Both the position numbers and the translations under genes were made by a program. This document shows, piece by piece, positions 20,640-32,900 of a stretch of DNA of 64,000 nucleotides (the stretch's first letter is position 1; every line of letters starts with the position of its first letter). The notes beneath the pieces were generated by a model. That model worked only from the letters and a program-made list of their open reading frames with translations. It was not told the origin of the DNA and searched no databases. This stretch comes from Trichobilharzia regenti. Its lineage: Eukaryota; Platyhelminthes; Trematoda; Strigeidida; Schistosomatidae. The stretch spans positions 43,648,352-43,712,351 of the forward strand of contig OX235270.1 of assembly GCA_944472135.2 (NCBI GenBank). The letters are read 5' to 3'.

Positions 20640-21180
20640 TTCAGCCATAATAGAAGCGGCTTACCCATACCTACCTGGCTTAGTCTATGTAGGAGAAGGT
20701 CATGGCGAACTGTGCAAAATGCACTCTCAAAATCCAGGAAAACCACGTGGATTAGAATATCCATGTCCTAGCATGATATTCAATCGCCTCAAGCTGATAG
20801 TATGTGTTTTATATAGGATCTGCCTTTAATGAAACCATGTTGTGTCGCACTAAGTTTGTTAGTCCTATCAAGTTGTTCTTCAATGTGATCATCAATAATA
20901 CTTTCCAGCACTTTTGGTACCACTGGGAGTAGCGCTATTGGTCTATTACTTGGGTTATTTTGTCTGTTCCCACTCTTGAAAATTGGAGAAACAGGGGCTC
21001 TTTCCGCTTCCTTGGCAGTTTTTCTGAATCCAGTGAGTGTTGAAACAAGTCGCATAATGACCTACAGACAGCTTCGGCGTACAGTTTCAGAACAGATGGC
21101 GTGTTGTCATCACAACATGGAACTTTCCAGGTGTGGGCATCTGTATCCTCCCTAATACTATTGCCGGGTTTATTAAGGAA
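20640..21180 (-). mobile_element. Decayed CR1-like LINE, N-terminal half of reverse transcriptase
   Basis: Minus-strand open frame 21055-20789 contains APVSPIFKSGNR, NRPIALLPVVPKVLESIIDD and SATQHGFIKGRS, the first conserved blocks of a CR1-type reverse transcriptase. The trace fades after WIFESTWFSWILRVHF at about 20700. Order and orientation fit a single element with 18385-19483. Confidence 0.85.
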
Positions 21181-21640
21181 TAGCCACTAGGTTTTCTCAC
21201 GGTGAAGTGGTAGTGACGCCATTTCGGTCTGTACCAGTAATACTCACATTGCTGTTTTACCTTTCGGCAAGGGCTAAACTGGATGTTTCACCCATCTCCA
21301 GATTAGTGAGGTATTAGTCGTTTGGACCTACTTAGGCGCAGACCCCCTGGTGAACTGATTTTCTCTCAGACATGAATCGGTAAGAGCTTTTGGGCTTCAC
21401 TGGGATTCGCTGGCAAGGTTAGCTTGAAATGACATCCTGCCACTCGTGACTCTTGAGTTGCATCGGTTCCTGAGCTCCAGGTATGCATCGTGGTCGGTAT
21501 GAATCCTGTATATTCGACACGTAGACCAAGCCTTCTGCTCTGCCAGCAGAACATGTCGCATGCCTCCCTGTAAAAATAATATTTCTGAAACAGAAACCAG
21601 TCGTTTTTACGGCCATGTACACTAATCAGAACTAGTGGAA
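21181..21640. other. No gene recognised
   Basis: Two minus-strand open frames (21366-21622) overlap but match no family I recognise. The sequence is more GC-balanced than its flanks and may be the 5' part of the CR1 element or another old insertion. Confidence 0.35.
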
Positions 21641-21669
21641 TATATAATGTGATTAGTTAATTTGGAAAT

Positions 21670-21920
21670 AGGTTCAACACTGATTTATGTGAGGGAAACA
21701 CTGAAAAAAATGTACAAGCAAGTGGATAAGTAAGCTTTGAAAACTGCTATCGACCGAATAAGTCGTAGGATATGGAGTCAAATCTAAACTGAAGATAGAA
21801 AAATTACGGCACGTCACTTTCACGCGGGAACTATAAATGATTACGTTCATAATGCGAGGTAAATAGCATTTTAGTACAGGTGCTGAAGTGAAACACAAGA
21901 GATGCAGAATGAACAATAGT
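21670..21920 (-). repeat. Inverted partner of the 20293-20480 repeat
   Basis: The complement of this block matches 20293-20480: both read TTCATTCTGCATCTC- or TTTATTCTGCATCTC-like starts and share the following 150 bases or so with moderate divergence. The pair flanks the CR1 N-terminal fragment in opposite orientation. Confidence 0.7.
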
Positions 21921-22153
21921 TATCTTGTTTTTGATAACTGTTTAGACAAGGTATGTCGTCCTTTTTCAGTTCACAGATTCCTTACGTAAATTTTCGAAAA
22001 GTCTAAATTACCCTTATCGAAAATTTGAGGATATATAACACCAGCCTCCAGAAAGGATACATTGAACCTATCTCTTATCGCAGCACAGGTGTATTATTGC
22101 TTATTATCCAGCGCTTATTGCTGTCTGGAACTACTATTCATACAGATGAATGG

Positions 22154-22488
22154 AGTAGACATTTATAAAGTTACATTTGTAAAATCTCAGCGAAATTGAA
22201 ATGACTAATTCCAACGTTTCGTTCGGCAATCTGGTCCGAACTTCTTCAGGAAAAAAAAAGAAATTAACATAACAAAGTTTATATATAAAGGGACACATCT
22301 TGTTTTTTAAAATTTTGTCCAATCATGAGTCATGCAACAGTTATCAATATGTATAATAAATAAATAAATAGAATTGTATGTTTATATAAAAGTACATCTC
22401 TTATTTTTAAATATGAATCAATAGGTATACTAAACAAAACAAAACAAAAATTGTATGAACTATTATCAAAAACTTTTTGACCTCAGAC
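22154..22488. repeat. Left arm of Penelope-like inverted repeat
   Basis: 335 bp, complementary to 23338-23661, with few differences and a longer A run near 22242-22258. It contains the complement of the CTGAAGAAGTTCGG...CCGAACGAAACG motif discussed at 23567-23600. Confidence 0.9.
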
Positions 22489-22784
22489 TTTCAAAATTTG
22501 TCTACTTTTGTTAAAATATATGTGTATATGCAGTATATGCAGGATACAATGGTGTGTGTGTATGTGTGTGTGTGGGTGGAACAGTCATAAAACATTTGCT
22601 ATTCTCATATGAGCTGTGATCAAGATTTGACCGAATAGTTACAAAATAATTGACATTTTTATGAATATAATTTAATTTTTATAGATTTGTTATTCCCTCC
22701 ATAAGAATACGTAGACAATCGGGAATTTGACCAAGTGTGACTACTTGTTCATACATATCAAATTTTATTTTATTTATTAGTCAG

Positions 22785-23340
22785 AATTTGCCATGCATCA
22801 GCTAACATCACACCTTCACGACTGTTTAAACTGTTGGGATTCACCCATATATGTAGGGCTTCTGCAGTCAGTCTTTCTTGATATGAACCAAAACCTTTCT
22901 GTAAAACCTTAGTCTTATCAAGGTCGATTTTGTGTCCCGTTTCTATTGAATGTAGTGCAACCGCTTAGTTGTTTTCTAGCTTCTTCAAGTCTGCAGAGCT
23001 CTTTGGAACCACCTTTAGACATCGTTTATCCTCTTTCATTCTTATATTTACCTGTCTAGAAGTTTCTCCTACATATACTGCGTTACAATCCCCACAATTG
23101 ATCTGGTATACGCAATTCTGCTGGTTTTCTTGTTCTATTTTATCCTTAACCTTCACCAGTAATGAGCGTAAGGTGTTAGATGCACGAAAGTACACTCTTA
23201 TGTTATGTTCGTTAAGGATTCGCTTTATTTCATCGGATGTTTCTTTGCGGTTAGGAACCACCACTGTACTAACCCAATTCTTAGCAGCAGGTTTCGATTT
23301 ATCCTTATCTTCACATTTTAAGTATCTTTTTATGAATGTC
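22785..23340 (-). pseudogene. Penelope-like C-terminal GIY-YIG endonuclease fragment
   Basis: The frame from about 23340 reads RKETSDEIKRILNEHNIRVY, then CVYQINCGDCNAVYVGETSR (the VYQ...AVYVGETSR pattern of the GIY-YIG fold) and, after one stop near 22966, HSIETGHKIDLDKTKVLQ and ERLTAEALHIWVNPNSLN, the typical C-terminus. No reverse transcriptase is present upstream. The nuclease arginine and YVG motif are kept, but the stop breaks the frame. Confidence 0.88.
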
Positions 23341-23661
23341 TGAGGTCAAAAAGTTTTTGATAATAGTTCATACAATTTTTGTTTTGTTTTGTTTAGTATA
23401 CCTATTGATTCATATTTAAAAATAAGAGATGTACTTTTATATAAACATACAATTCTATTTATTTATTTATTATACATATTGATAACTGTTGCATGACTCA
23501 TGATTGGACAAAATTTTAAAAAAACAAGATGTGTCCCTTTATATAAACTTTGTTATGTTAATTTCCCTGAAGAAGTTCGGACCAGATTGCCGAACGAAAC
23601 GTTGGAATTAGTCATTTCAATTTCGCTGAGATTTTACAAATGTAACTTTATAAATGTCTAC
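23338..23661. repeat. Right arm of Penelope-like inverted repeat
   Basis: Complement of the left arm. It contains CTGAAGA (23567-23573), a 6-bp stem GTTCGG/CCGAAC (23575-23580 with 23590-23595) and GAAA (23596-23599), an arrangement similar to a hammerhead ribozyme core. Confidence 0.9.
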
Positions 23662-24011
23662 TTCTCACTCAGCGCTCAATTATTTTGCAACTATCCGGTC
23701 AAATCTTGATCACAGTTCGTATGGATGAATGGAGCAGTTATAGTAAGTTATCAAATCTGGGCTATATTTATTAGGTCTTCAACCATACAAATGGTTTCAT
23801 CAATCATTTTGATGGAACTCACACTGGCAAAGTCAAACTTTAAGTAACAGTAACTGCCAATCAACGAATGACCTCGAACGCACCAATCACGTGAAGGAGG
23901 TATTTTGTGTATGGAATACATTTATCGCATAAAAACTGTGTAAAAGTGTTACACAGGATACCTTCCTCTCAAGTGTGATAAAGATAGCTCTCAGTTTTAG
24001 GTTGGAATATC

Positions 24012-24130
24012 AACAGAGTATAATTCCATTGTGGATGTAATTTATTATGACAGAGCCTCATAATGTCATGCAGTAATACTTACTCAACAATAAATTTTAC
24101 TCACAATGGAGTTATGCTGTGCCATAGTGC
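24012..24130. mobile_element. Palindromic MITE-like element, copy A
   Basis: The left end, AGAGTATAATTCCATTGTGG, pairs with the complement of the right end (CAATGGAGTTATGCTGTG) as terminal inverted repeats of about 28 bp around a short centre. Related ends occur at 39339-39533, 42929-43045 and 50629. There is no coding capacity. Confidence 0.75.
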
Positions 24131-25890
24131 ACAAGTTCTGTTCTTATATCAACCGAGTAATTTAATCACATTCTATGCATGCAACTATTTAAGTCTTCCA
24201 ACCCCAACAATAACCTTAATCTTCCCTGATCCTAAACCTTACGTGAAGATATCCCCATACTAACTGTAATGTAACTAGAATCGAACCTGTTGTCGCATTC
24301 GTTAGATTAACCCTAACTTGTCCTTGGCTTAAAGGGTGACTTAATTTCTCCCAAACCTAAGCTGAAACTTGCCAGATATTCCGTCAGGTAACATAACTCT
24401 ACGATGAGCATATTTTATTGATGGTGACAAGATTATTCGCCAAGTTTCACTAACTTGCTCAGTAAGCGTGTCAAGGTCATTGGTGCGGTCGCACTCCATC
24501 GGTAGTAATATAATAATAAAATATGATATAATACTATAATATAATACTTTATCGAATGGAAACTGTCAAGTACAGTATCAATGTCTGCCGAGGAGAAAAA
24601 TGTATTCCAGTCTTGGCAACAAATAAAGGACCGCGTTGTTTCCCACTTAGTCTTTGGACGGACTCTGACTTTTACTGTCCGACGACGGCTTATTCCTGAC
24701 CCACTTGCTGCTAGGCCAAAGGTGGAAATGGCCGTGTTGTGGCCTCTACCAGGGAATAAAGGCCCAACTCGAGTGTTGACGGGGAGAATGTTGTGTGTGA
24801 AAATAAGATCCAGGATGTCGGATTTAAGTGCAGAGTCTCAACAAGTGAAGGGAAGATATGGAAGTCAGAGTATATTTTTCACCAATCAAACCGCTGCTTG
24901 TATATCTACAGTTTATATTCACTAACCAGTCACTGACCGTTCTATTTCAGTTCACATCAAACGAAATTAGATAAAATGTTGAAATATATATGGTATTCTG
25001 TTGACAATGCAGTATTGAACCGTGGGAAAGTATTCTGTCTCTAGCATCAAATAGAATGTTCAGATAGATACATCGTATTCTGTTGTTAATGCCGAATTGA
25101 GCTGTAAGAATATATGAGAACGACATTCCGTTGGCACACACTGTATCACAACACCACAGGATAATTAACATTTTGCGTCCGTTCATAGAATTCATCCGTA
25201 TTCGTAAAAAGAACAGCGTATGTGGAACAGTTGTTATTCCAGTGGATACCAGGTAAAGACGCCAGCTGTAATTTTATGGGAATGTTCAGAAATTTCACAT
25301 AAATCATTCGTTGCGTTAGTGTCAGAATTGGGAGAGCGGTATGTACATCCCCATAAAAGCCTTGTGTTTAAGCTAGTGTTCAGTTTAACCCATACTGCAT
25401 CTCTCAGTGGTAAATCGAGATTATCAACTCTTACAGAGCTGAATTGGTTACTAACAAAGATAAGACAACCACCACGATGTCCTTCTTCTCTGCCATACCT
25501 AAAGTGTGTGTATCCTGGTGAACATTATTGCAGATAGAACGAGCGTCCATCAGGAAAGGAGTAAAGGATCTCTGGTCAAGGGTAAGGGTTGAGGCAAAGT
25601 GAAGGAGATGGTGGTGTGATTCGTCTGAGGTTAAATGTAAATTAGATGACAGACTGATTGGTACATGGAGTGTTCGGTGCGTAAAGCCTTTATCGTTTTC
25701 ATTAAGGTTATGCGAAAAAGGAGAGGGCTTCCATGGTTGATCACTCAGTTCACGATCGTATGTAGATAGCCATACGGAAACTGAGGTATCCTGGATATCT
25801 GAATAGGGCATATTTGAGAATAAGGAAAGGGATTGTTTGATATTAGGTTGATTAGTGGCATTACTGTGGGGTGCCGAAAAAAGAAAAATT
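24131..25890. other. No gene recognised; a few unexplained open frames
   Basis: The longest frames are 24581-24925 (+, 114 codons) and 25431-25916 (-, 161 codons; it ends inside an LTR, so it is partly chance). Neither resembles a family I know. The sequence ends directly at the LTR at 25891. Confidence 0.35.
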
Positions 25891-26247
25891 GTAAACCACG
25901 TCTCATAAACCGTCAATGCCCAGCTCTTGCTACGCTCGGGCTCACGCTGTCGCTTGAAGTTTCTCAGAAACGCTTAGTAATAACGGACGAAAAAACCAAA
26001 ACACCAACTGTTGACTCGAGGATTCTTTATTGTTACACCAACATATAAATCACGTATGACTAAGGTCTGTGAACAAGTATTACAATAATAAATCACAATA
26101 TTACTTCTGACGGTTGTCTCCTGACTTCTTTCTGAACAGCGAACGATGAGACGATGACTGTCGTATTGATGCCTCCGCGAAAATTGGGGAAGTTGGTTTT
26201 GAGCAAACAACCATGAATTGATGGTTCAATCTTCAACTACATTGACT
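25891..26247 (-). repeat. BEL/Pao LTR (type B), 3' end of composite
   Basis: 357 bp, with degraded termini (TGTAAACC at the left instead of TGTCAGTC, ATTGACT at the right). Otherwise it is nearly identical to the other type B LTRs. A polypurine-type block lies next to it at 26248-26280. Confidence 0.92.
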
Positions 26248-26963
26248 CGCCCCACCAAAAAAGGGATCCAACCTTTTTTTACATCACGACCAATACACGT
26301 TGACTTGGATGCCAGTGCGAGAACCTGGGTCACACGGACAGAGCTGAAATGGAAAACAAACAGAAAAGCCAACACACCACAAGCATACCCACAGCACAAT
26401 CTCACACATCAATGACGACCTGCGCCTTCCAGTTAAAGGCATCCTCTTGACACATCCCCTCGCAACACAATCGCCACTTGCTAGAATGACTCTTGCAGAA
26501 TGCAGCGTGACCATAGCAGCACCTCTTGATACTCTACGCACATCGTCTTATCTACTCACTACCAATTACCACTGAAATCGCTTATCACTCATTCTGCCTC
26601 AGTTCTAGTAGCGGTGACGCATGCGAGCCTCAGTCGTTTACACTCTTTCTCCCCGGCGTGTCGGACCGCAGCTAACAATTATCTCCGTGTGCATTTCATT
26701 CTCAGCAATAGCCTAGCCTCCCCGGCGTATACGACCCATCTGCTGTCCTTAACATCAATCAATTCATTCATGGATGCAGAAGACTCGAAACAACTTCAGA
26801 AATAATCACGACGAAAATTTTAACAAAATTATGCAAAAAAAACAAGGTACGAAAACAACGAGTAAACACAATGAATCCAAAAACACCAATTGATATGACA
26901 CACCACACATATATACATACAGTACACACAAACTCGCAGATCGTGTCTCGATGGAATTCCTTC

Positions 26964-27390
26964 GAAGAATTACAGGACTTACACCAGTACGCCTACAACC
27001 CTTCACAGGTTGACGATTGTAAGTTGTGGAATGTCGGGATACAAACAAGATTAACCAACAATTACAATAATTGGAACTCACACAATTATTTAAAACAAAC
27101 ATATGTACAATCACTATATCAAATGTTATGGATTCTGACACGACAAACTACCCTTGAAGAACCGTAGGACTTACAGCAGTACGCCTACAACCCTTCTCAG
27201 GTTGATGATCCAAGTGGAAGTCGTCCGGACACAAACAGAATTACTAACAGCTAGATGACAGATGATATCAATTCAGTATATACAATATGAACATATGTAC
27301 AAGATCATACACCAAGCACATTACACTGCTCATTGATGCGCTACCCTTTGAAGAATTGTAGGACTTACACCAGTACGCCTACAACCCTTC
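26964..27390 (-). other. Three hairpin repeats of the second non-autonomous copy
   Basis: Complements of the 41-nt hairpin lie at 26964-27004, 27156-27196 and 27350-27390. All three keep the 13-position stem. In the middle copy the arms are GAAGGGTTGTAGG and CCTACGGTTCTTC, fully paired with G-U pairs, where element 1's middle copy has different bases in both arms. Loops are CGTACTGSTGTAAGT. Confidence 0.85.
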
Positions 27391-27403
27391 TCAGGTTGAC
27401 GCC

Positions 27404-29361
27404 CTAGGTTGGAAAATCGTCGCAGAGTTCATTTGCTAACTTCCTTCTATCAGCTATATCCTCAAATCTGAACGGAAACACGCTCATGTCATTGTATCGT
27501 AGAATATAGATGACCAACAAACACACGACATATCTGGTCAACCAAGCGTAGAAACAGAGTAATTTACACCAAAGATAATAACATTCAAATAGTAACTTGA
27601 AACTAGAAATGCCTTTATTCATGCAAGTCAATTTAACAATTACTCTCTCCTTTACACTTGGCTTATTCTCACTAAACTGAGCAATATCTTTCGTCTTTTC
27701 AAACGCACCAATACTGTCATAGTCATTGCACAAGATACTTGAGTTGATGGGCGTCTTTTCCATTGTGGATGACAACACCAACGACGACTGAGTGACACAA
27801 GTTGATGAACTTAGTGGTGGATCAGAAGCTGTTGTTGCTCGGCTTTCAGAAATTTGTCTACCTGCAAGACCACCACCACTGCCGTCATTTACTATCAGCT
27901 CAGGTTTAGCACTGGCATCTGATGATAGGTGGGCTACATGCTGATCAATTGCACTGACGGTCTCACAAGTATACATGCCTGCTGCAACTGCATTTATTTC
28001 TACTTCACCTTTGAACTGTACAGAACCCTTAATTAACTTAGCTGTAGTAGGCATATCCCTCATCTCATAATGATCAACCAAAGACAAATCTGCACTATCA
28101 TGATCATTATCACGAATATTCAATTTACCATCATCTACTGTCGACTTCATTAATTTCAAACTCTTTAAAAACAGAAGTAGACAATTTTGGTTCCTCCTCA
28201 CAAATCCTTAAAGGTTCTATATCTTCACTCTTACTAGTAATACCTTGTAAACTTGTAGAGTCAGAACTGAACTCTGAAGTAGTAACTCTATTCTGTGACA
28301 CTCTATTCAACAATGGCTTACCAGTTGTAACTACAGACTTCTTCACCGCACCGTTATCGTCACACAATTCGGAGTCAGGTCTGGAGTTTACATTTAGCTT
28401 ATCACTGAACTTGCTCACTGGTTCACAGTTCACCTTTGTATGCACCTCTTGCAAACGTGTAAAACACAACCGTTTGTCTTGCATCTTGTAACTTATCTGT
28501 TGAGGATGTACTACGAAACCTGTTACACTTACTAGGTCTATATGCATTACTAGACATCATGGAGTCTTCTCGATATCCACCTCTCTGAGGCCTACTCGTC
28601 ATCAATGATTGCATTTTGATCTCAGACTGCTCTATTCTAGGGGTGAGATCTAACAGACTGGAAAACTTGCTCATAGATTGATTGACACGATCTTTTACTA
28701 GTTTCAGGATATCATCAAACCTTGACTCAATACCCTCATCCTCTATACGAGAGCTTATCTCCACCCACTTCCTTTGCAGCCGAGTAGGTAGGCGTCTCGC
28801 AATTACCTCTAGGACTGAGCTCGAGTTGAGGTCACTCACGCAATTCATAGAAATCAAGGTATTCTTATAAGTCATCAGATTATCTGAAAACTCAGTAAGT
28901 GCCTTGGAGTCATCTTGAAGTTGACTGCCATTACCTTTGACAGCTTCGTATACGTTCCTTACAATCATTGAAGGTCTTCCAAACCTTTGACGTAATATGC
29001 TCATAGCCTCAGCGTATCCCTCATTAGGGGGCATGAGCTTACAGCACTGTATAGCTCTTGAAGCATCTCCAGTGCAATACCTCATCAAATACATCAATTT
29101 CAACTCATCACTTAATAAAAAACTACTCAGCATGATCTCAAACTCCTTTACAAATTGTAAATAATCAGCCGGGTTTCCATCGAAACGCCGTGGTTCAAAC
29201 TTAGGGAGTTTGATGTTCCTATTATCCCTGAACGGCGAAACAGTAACATCAACCATGTCATGCTTAACATCAGACACATCGTTACAATTAACAGACAAGT
29301 CACAATGACTTACTTTCCTGTTTGCATCCAAGACACTCCGTCCCTTCTTTGACCCAGGCAT
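27404..29361 (-). pseudogene. Broken gag-derived ORF of second non-autonomous BEL copy
   Basis: Homologous end to end with the 651-codon ORF at 13372-15327 but split into three frames. A 2-bp loss near 28480 (ACAC to AC) and an insertion near 28135 shift the frame. It starts MPGSKKGRSV and ends FEDIADRRKLANELCDDFPT, like element 1, so the unusual gag-linker fusion and hydrophobic C-terminal segment belong to the family and not to one copy. The flanking LTRs are type B, whereas element 1 has type A. Confidence 0.9.
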
Positions 29362-29506
29362 TGTTGAACTTGACCCAATTCCAAAAAAGTTCCAGATATT
29401 GCTTGTTCAAAGAGGACTTGACCGGCACCAGGAAAGATGAACGGTGACTATCCAAACTTTCACCAACTGTCCGAATCCGCCAGAATCTGTTTCTACTGTC
29501 AGAAAC

Positions 29507-29864
29507 TGTCAGTCACGTCTCGTAAACCGTTAATGCCCAGCTCTTGCTACGCTCGGGCTCACGCTGTCGCTTGAAGTTTCTCAGAAACGCTTAGTAATAA
29601 CGGACGAAAAAACCAAAACACCAACTGTTGACTCGAGGATTCTTTATTGTTACACCAACATATAAATCACGTATGACTAAGGTCTGTGAACAAGTATTAC
29701 AATAATAAATCACAATATTACTTCTGACGGTTGTCTCCTGACTTCTTTCTGAACAGCGAACGATGAGACGATGACTGTCGTATTGATGCCTCCGCGAAAA
29801 TTGGGGAAGTTGATTTTGAGCAAACAACCATGAATTGATCGTTCAATCTTGAACTAGATTGACA
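29507..29864 (-). repeat. BEL/Pao LTR (type B), middle of composite
   Basis: 358 bp from TGTCAGTCACG to GATTGACA. It serves as 5' LTR of the non-autonomous unit and directly touches the truncated integrase sequence on its right. Confidence 0.93.
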
Positions 29865-29901
29865 GTAACTTTTCATGAACTCTCGTTTGGGGACCTTCGA
29901 A

Positions 29902-32900
29902 TTAGTCTTGAAGCTCGGCGTGACAGCCAACAAAATTAGTCCCTCTGTCGCTGAACATCATCTTCGGTACACCCCGGCGATTTATAAATCTATGTAATGC
30001 TAGCACGAATGAATCAGTAGTTAGCGAATGAACCATCTCAATATGCACAGCTCTCATTTTCAAACAGGTGAATAAACAGCCATATCTTTTACATAGGGTT
30101 CTGCCTCTCTTCACTACAAAAGGTCCGAACAAATCCACCCCAACGTACTCAAATGGATAATTCCCTTCAGAAGCTTGCCACGCTGGGAGTGGTGCCATCA
30201 TCTGCTGTACTGGACGAGCATTTCGGAGTTTACATTCCATGCACTTATCAATTATTTTACGGACAGCAGTACCTCCCTTCACTATCCAGAACTTACATCG
30301 AATACTTGATAGTACTTGCGAAGTACCCAAATGACCTTCAAGAACATGGTAGTGTCTTATAATGAGATCAGTGACTGGATGGTAGCAAGGTAATAAAGCC
30401 GGATGACGGGTCTCATATGACGATTCTAACATTTGTAGACGTCCACCAACTCTAGCGATCCCTTCGGAAACTATCGGAGATAATCTATCTAACCGCACCT
30501 TGAAATCTGCGAAATCGGGACTATCCTCCTTGGCAATCTCACCCCACGCTTCCCACTGAGCAGCCCTCAAAATCGCTAACTCTGCATTTCTAATATCTTC
30601 GACTCTCAAAGGCCCCACATTCATATTTTCGTATCCCGCAAGATGCATGACCTTTAAATACGTAACATATCGTGTCAACCACGCAACAGCTTTCAGTAGT
30701 TTGTACCAAGAAGAATAATATTTAAAAAGTGGATGTAAACCTGAATGTCTTTCTTGAGTAGATGTTAAACTGACACTTGTCTTCAACTCCAAGGCACACT
30801 CGTTTATCGGTGGTTCATCTTCTCTACGAGGCCACATACTATCAGCCCTTAGCAAGAACTCTGGACCTTTCCACCACTTATTTTTAACCACATTCATATC
30901 AATAACTCCTCGCGAGGCTAGATCAGCTGGATTTTTTCCAGACGGTACGTACCTCCACTGCTCAACAGTTGTTAGTTCACGAATTTGAGATACTCTGTTA
31001 GCTACAAAACATGCATATCTTGCTGACTCGTTGCGTATATAATATATCACAGACATCGAATCAGTCCAAAACGTTACGGGATGCTTGGGGTAATCCAACT
31101 CTTTACACACCGTTGTGAATAACTGCGCAGCTAGTAAGGCGGCATTAAGTTCTAATCTCGGAATCGAAACCGTCTTTAGAGGTGCAACTCTAGATTTACC
31201 CATCACCAGGCTAACATCTATATCATTCCTTAAGGTGGTTCTGATGTATACGGCTGCACCAAATCCAACCTCAGAGGCATCAGAAAAAACATGGAAGTCA
31301 ATTATATCATGATTTCTCGACGGCTTAAGTGGACGTGAGACGGAATGTAGATTCAGCATTCTTAAACTGTTAACCCACCCCTTCCACTCTTCTCTCTGCC
31401 TCTCACTTAATGGTTCATCCCACTGTAACCCTTTCCTGCATGTCTCTTGAAATAACCTCCTAGCCGGAAGTAGATAAGGTGCTACTAATCCAAGTGGGTC
31501 AAACACGGACGACAACACAGAGAGCACACCTCTCCGAGTAACTGGCTTATCAATATCACCAACACTAAATCCAAAGGTATCAGAGTTCACATCCCATCGC
31601 ATACCTAATGTGCGTTCAACTGGTAGAGTATCAACAGGCAAATCTCGTACGGTAGGTGCTCTGTCTTCTGGATCTATATGCTTCAAAACGTCTAGGCTGT
31701 TCGAGACCCACTTAGTTAGACGAAAGCCGGCCTTAGCTAACACTTCAGTGATGCTTGTTGCAAATCTAACTGCAGACTTATCATCATCGAAGGAGGCTAA
31801 ACAATCATCCACGTAGAAGCAACAATCTATGACGTCCAGCAAATCATTAGAACCAAATGTGGACACTGCCTTTCGTAGAGCAAAATTAGCACAAAACGGG
31901 GAGGACGTGGCACCAAATGGATGCACTGTCATCCTATATTCTGACACCTTACCACAAGGACCGTCATCAAACCACAAAAACCTCAAGTGATCTCTGTCAC
32001 TCTCTGGCACCTTCACCTGTAGGAACATTTCCTCAATATCCGCCGCGACAGCAACTGTAAACTTTCTGAATCTCAATAGCAGTCCCACTAATGAGCTCAC
32101 GCAATCTGGGCCACTATACAGATTATCATTTAAAGAGACTCCTTCATGTTTCGCAGAACAATCAAACACCACACGGAGTTTACCTGGCTTCCTCGGGTTA
32201 AAGACGGGATGATGGGGCAAATACCACTTCCCTGGCTCACTCTGATCAACTAGTCTTTCAACGTAACCCTTCATTATATGTTTATCGACGACTTCCTTAT
32301 ATTTGGACCAGAGTTCTGCATCTGACAGGAATTTCTTCTGTAAACCCATTAGTCTCTTAAGAGCAACTTTCCTATTACAAACCAACTGTCTATCTTTGAA
32401 TCTCCATGGTAGGCCAACGCTGAAACGCCCGTTTTCGTATTTACAAGAGTCCTCGGCTATTTTAACTGCTTTTAAGTCTTCTACAGAACGACCCTTCCCT
32501 GGGACACCGCAGTCACAAAACTCCTTGTCATACATATTTTTAATCATAGTTTCTAGTTTGTCCCCATCGTTTGTAACTAATGATGATATGTGGACTATGG
32601 GTATAGGTCCTCTCACTGTCCATCCCAGTGGTGTTTTCGTCGCAAACAGATCATCTCTACCTCCAAATCTCTCTTCTAATACCTTGTGAGCTTCTGGCAC
32701 ACTACATCCAATGAGTACTCTCACTCTTCCATCTTGCAGTGTTGGAAGAGGTATGTCACACAGGTATGGCTTACCGACAACCGTTTCACGACTAGGTACT
32801 ATAGCTTCGCCAAGTTTCATACTGGAGGTAGTGTAAGCAGTATCCACTTCCACGGTCTCCCCAGTAGCCAAGGATTCTAACTGAAATGACACTCGCTCAC

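Larger units (their letters stand above)
22154..23735 (-). mobile_element. Penelope-like element with inverted terminal repeats (family B)
   Basis: Two near-identical arms, 22154-22488 and 23338-23661, are inverted around an 850-bp centre. That centre codes, on the minus strand, for the end of a Penelope-type polyprotein with a GIY-YIG-like nuclease. A further short inverted match links 22600-22655 to 23680-23730. Penelope-like elements are known to carry such repeats (pLTRs) in direct or inverted order. The reverse transcriptase is missing, so the copy is truncated and cannot move itself. Confidence 0.85.

Noticed and set aside
22547..22577. (GT)n run as a CRISPR-like or regulatory array
   Set aside because: It is an ordinary short GT microsatellite inside the Penelope-like element.
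25431..25916. 161-codon minus-strand frame as a host gene
   Set aside because: Its start lies inside an LTR end, it matches no family I know, and no splice context supports it.
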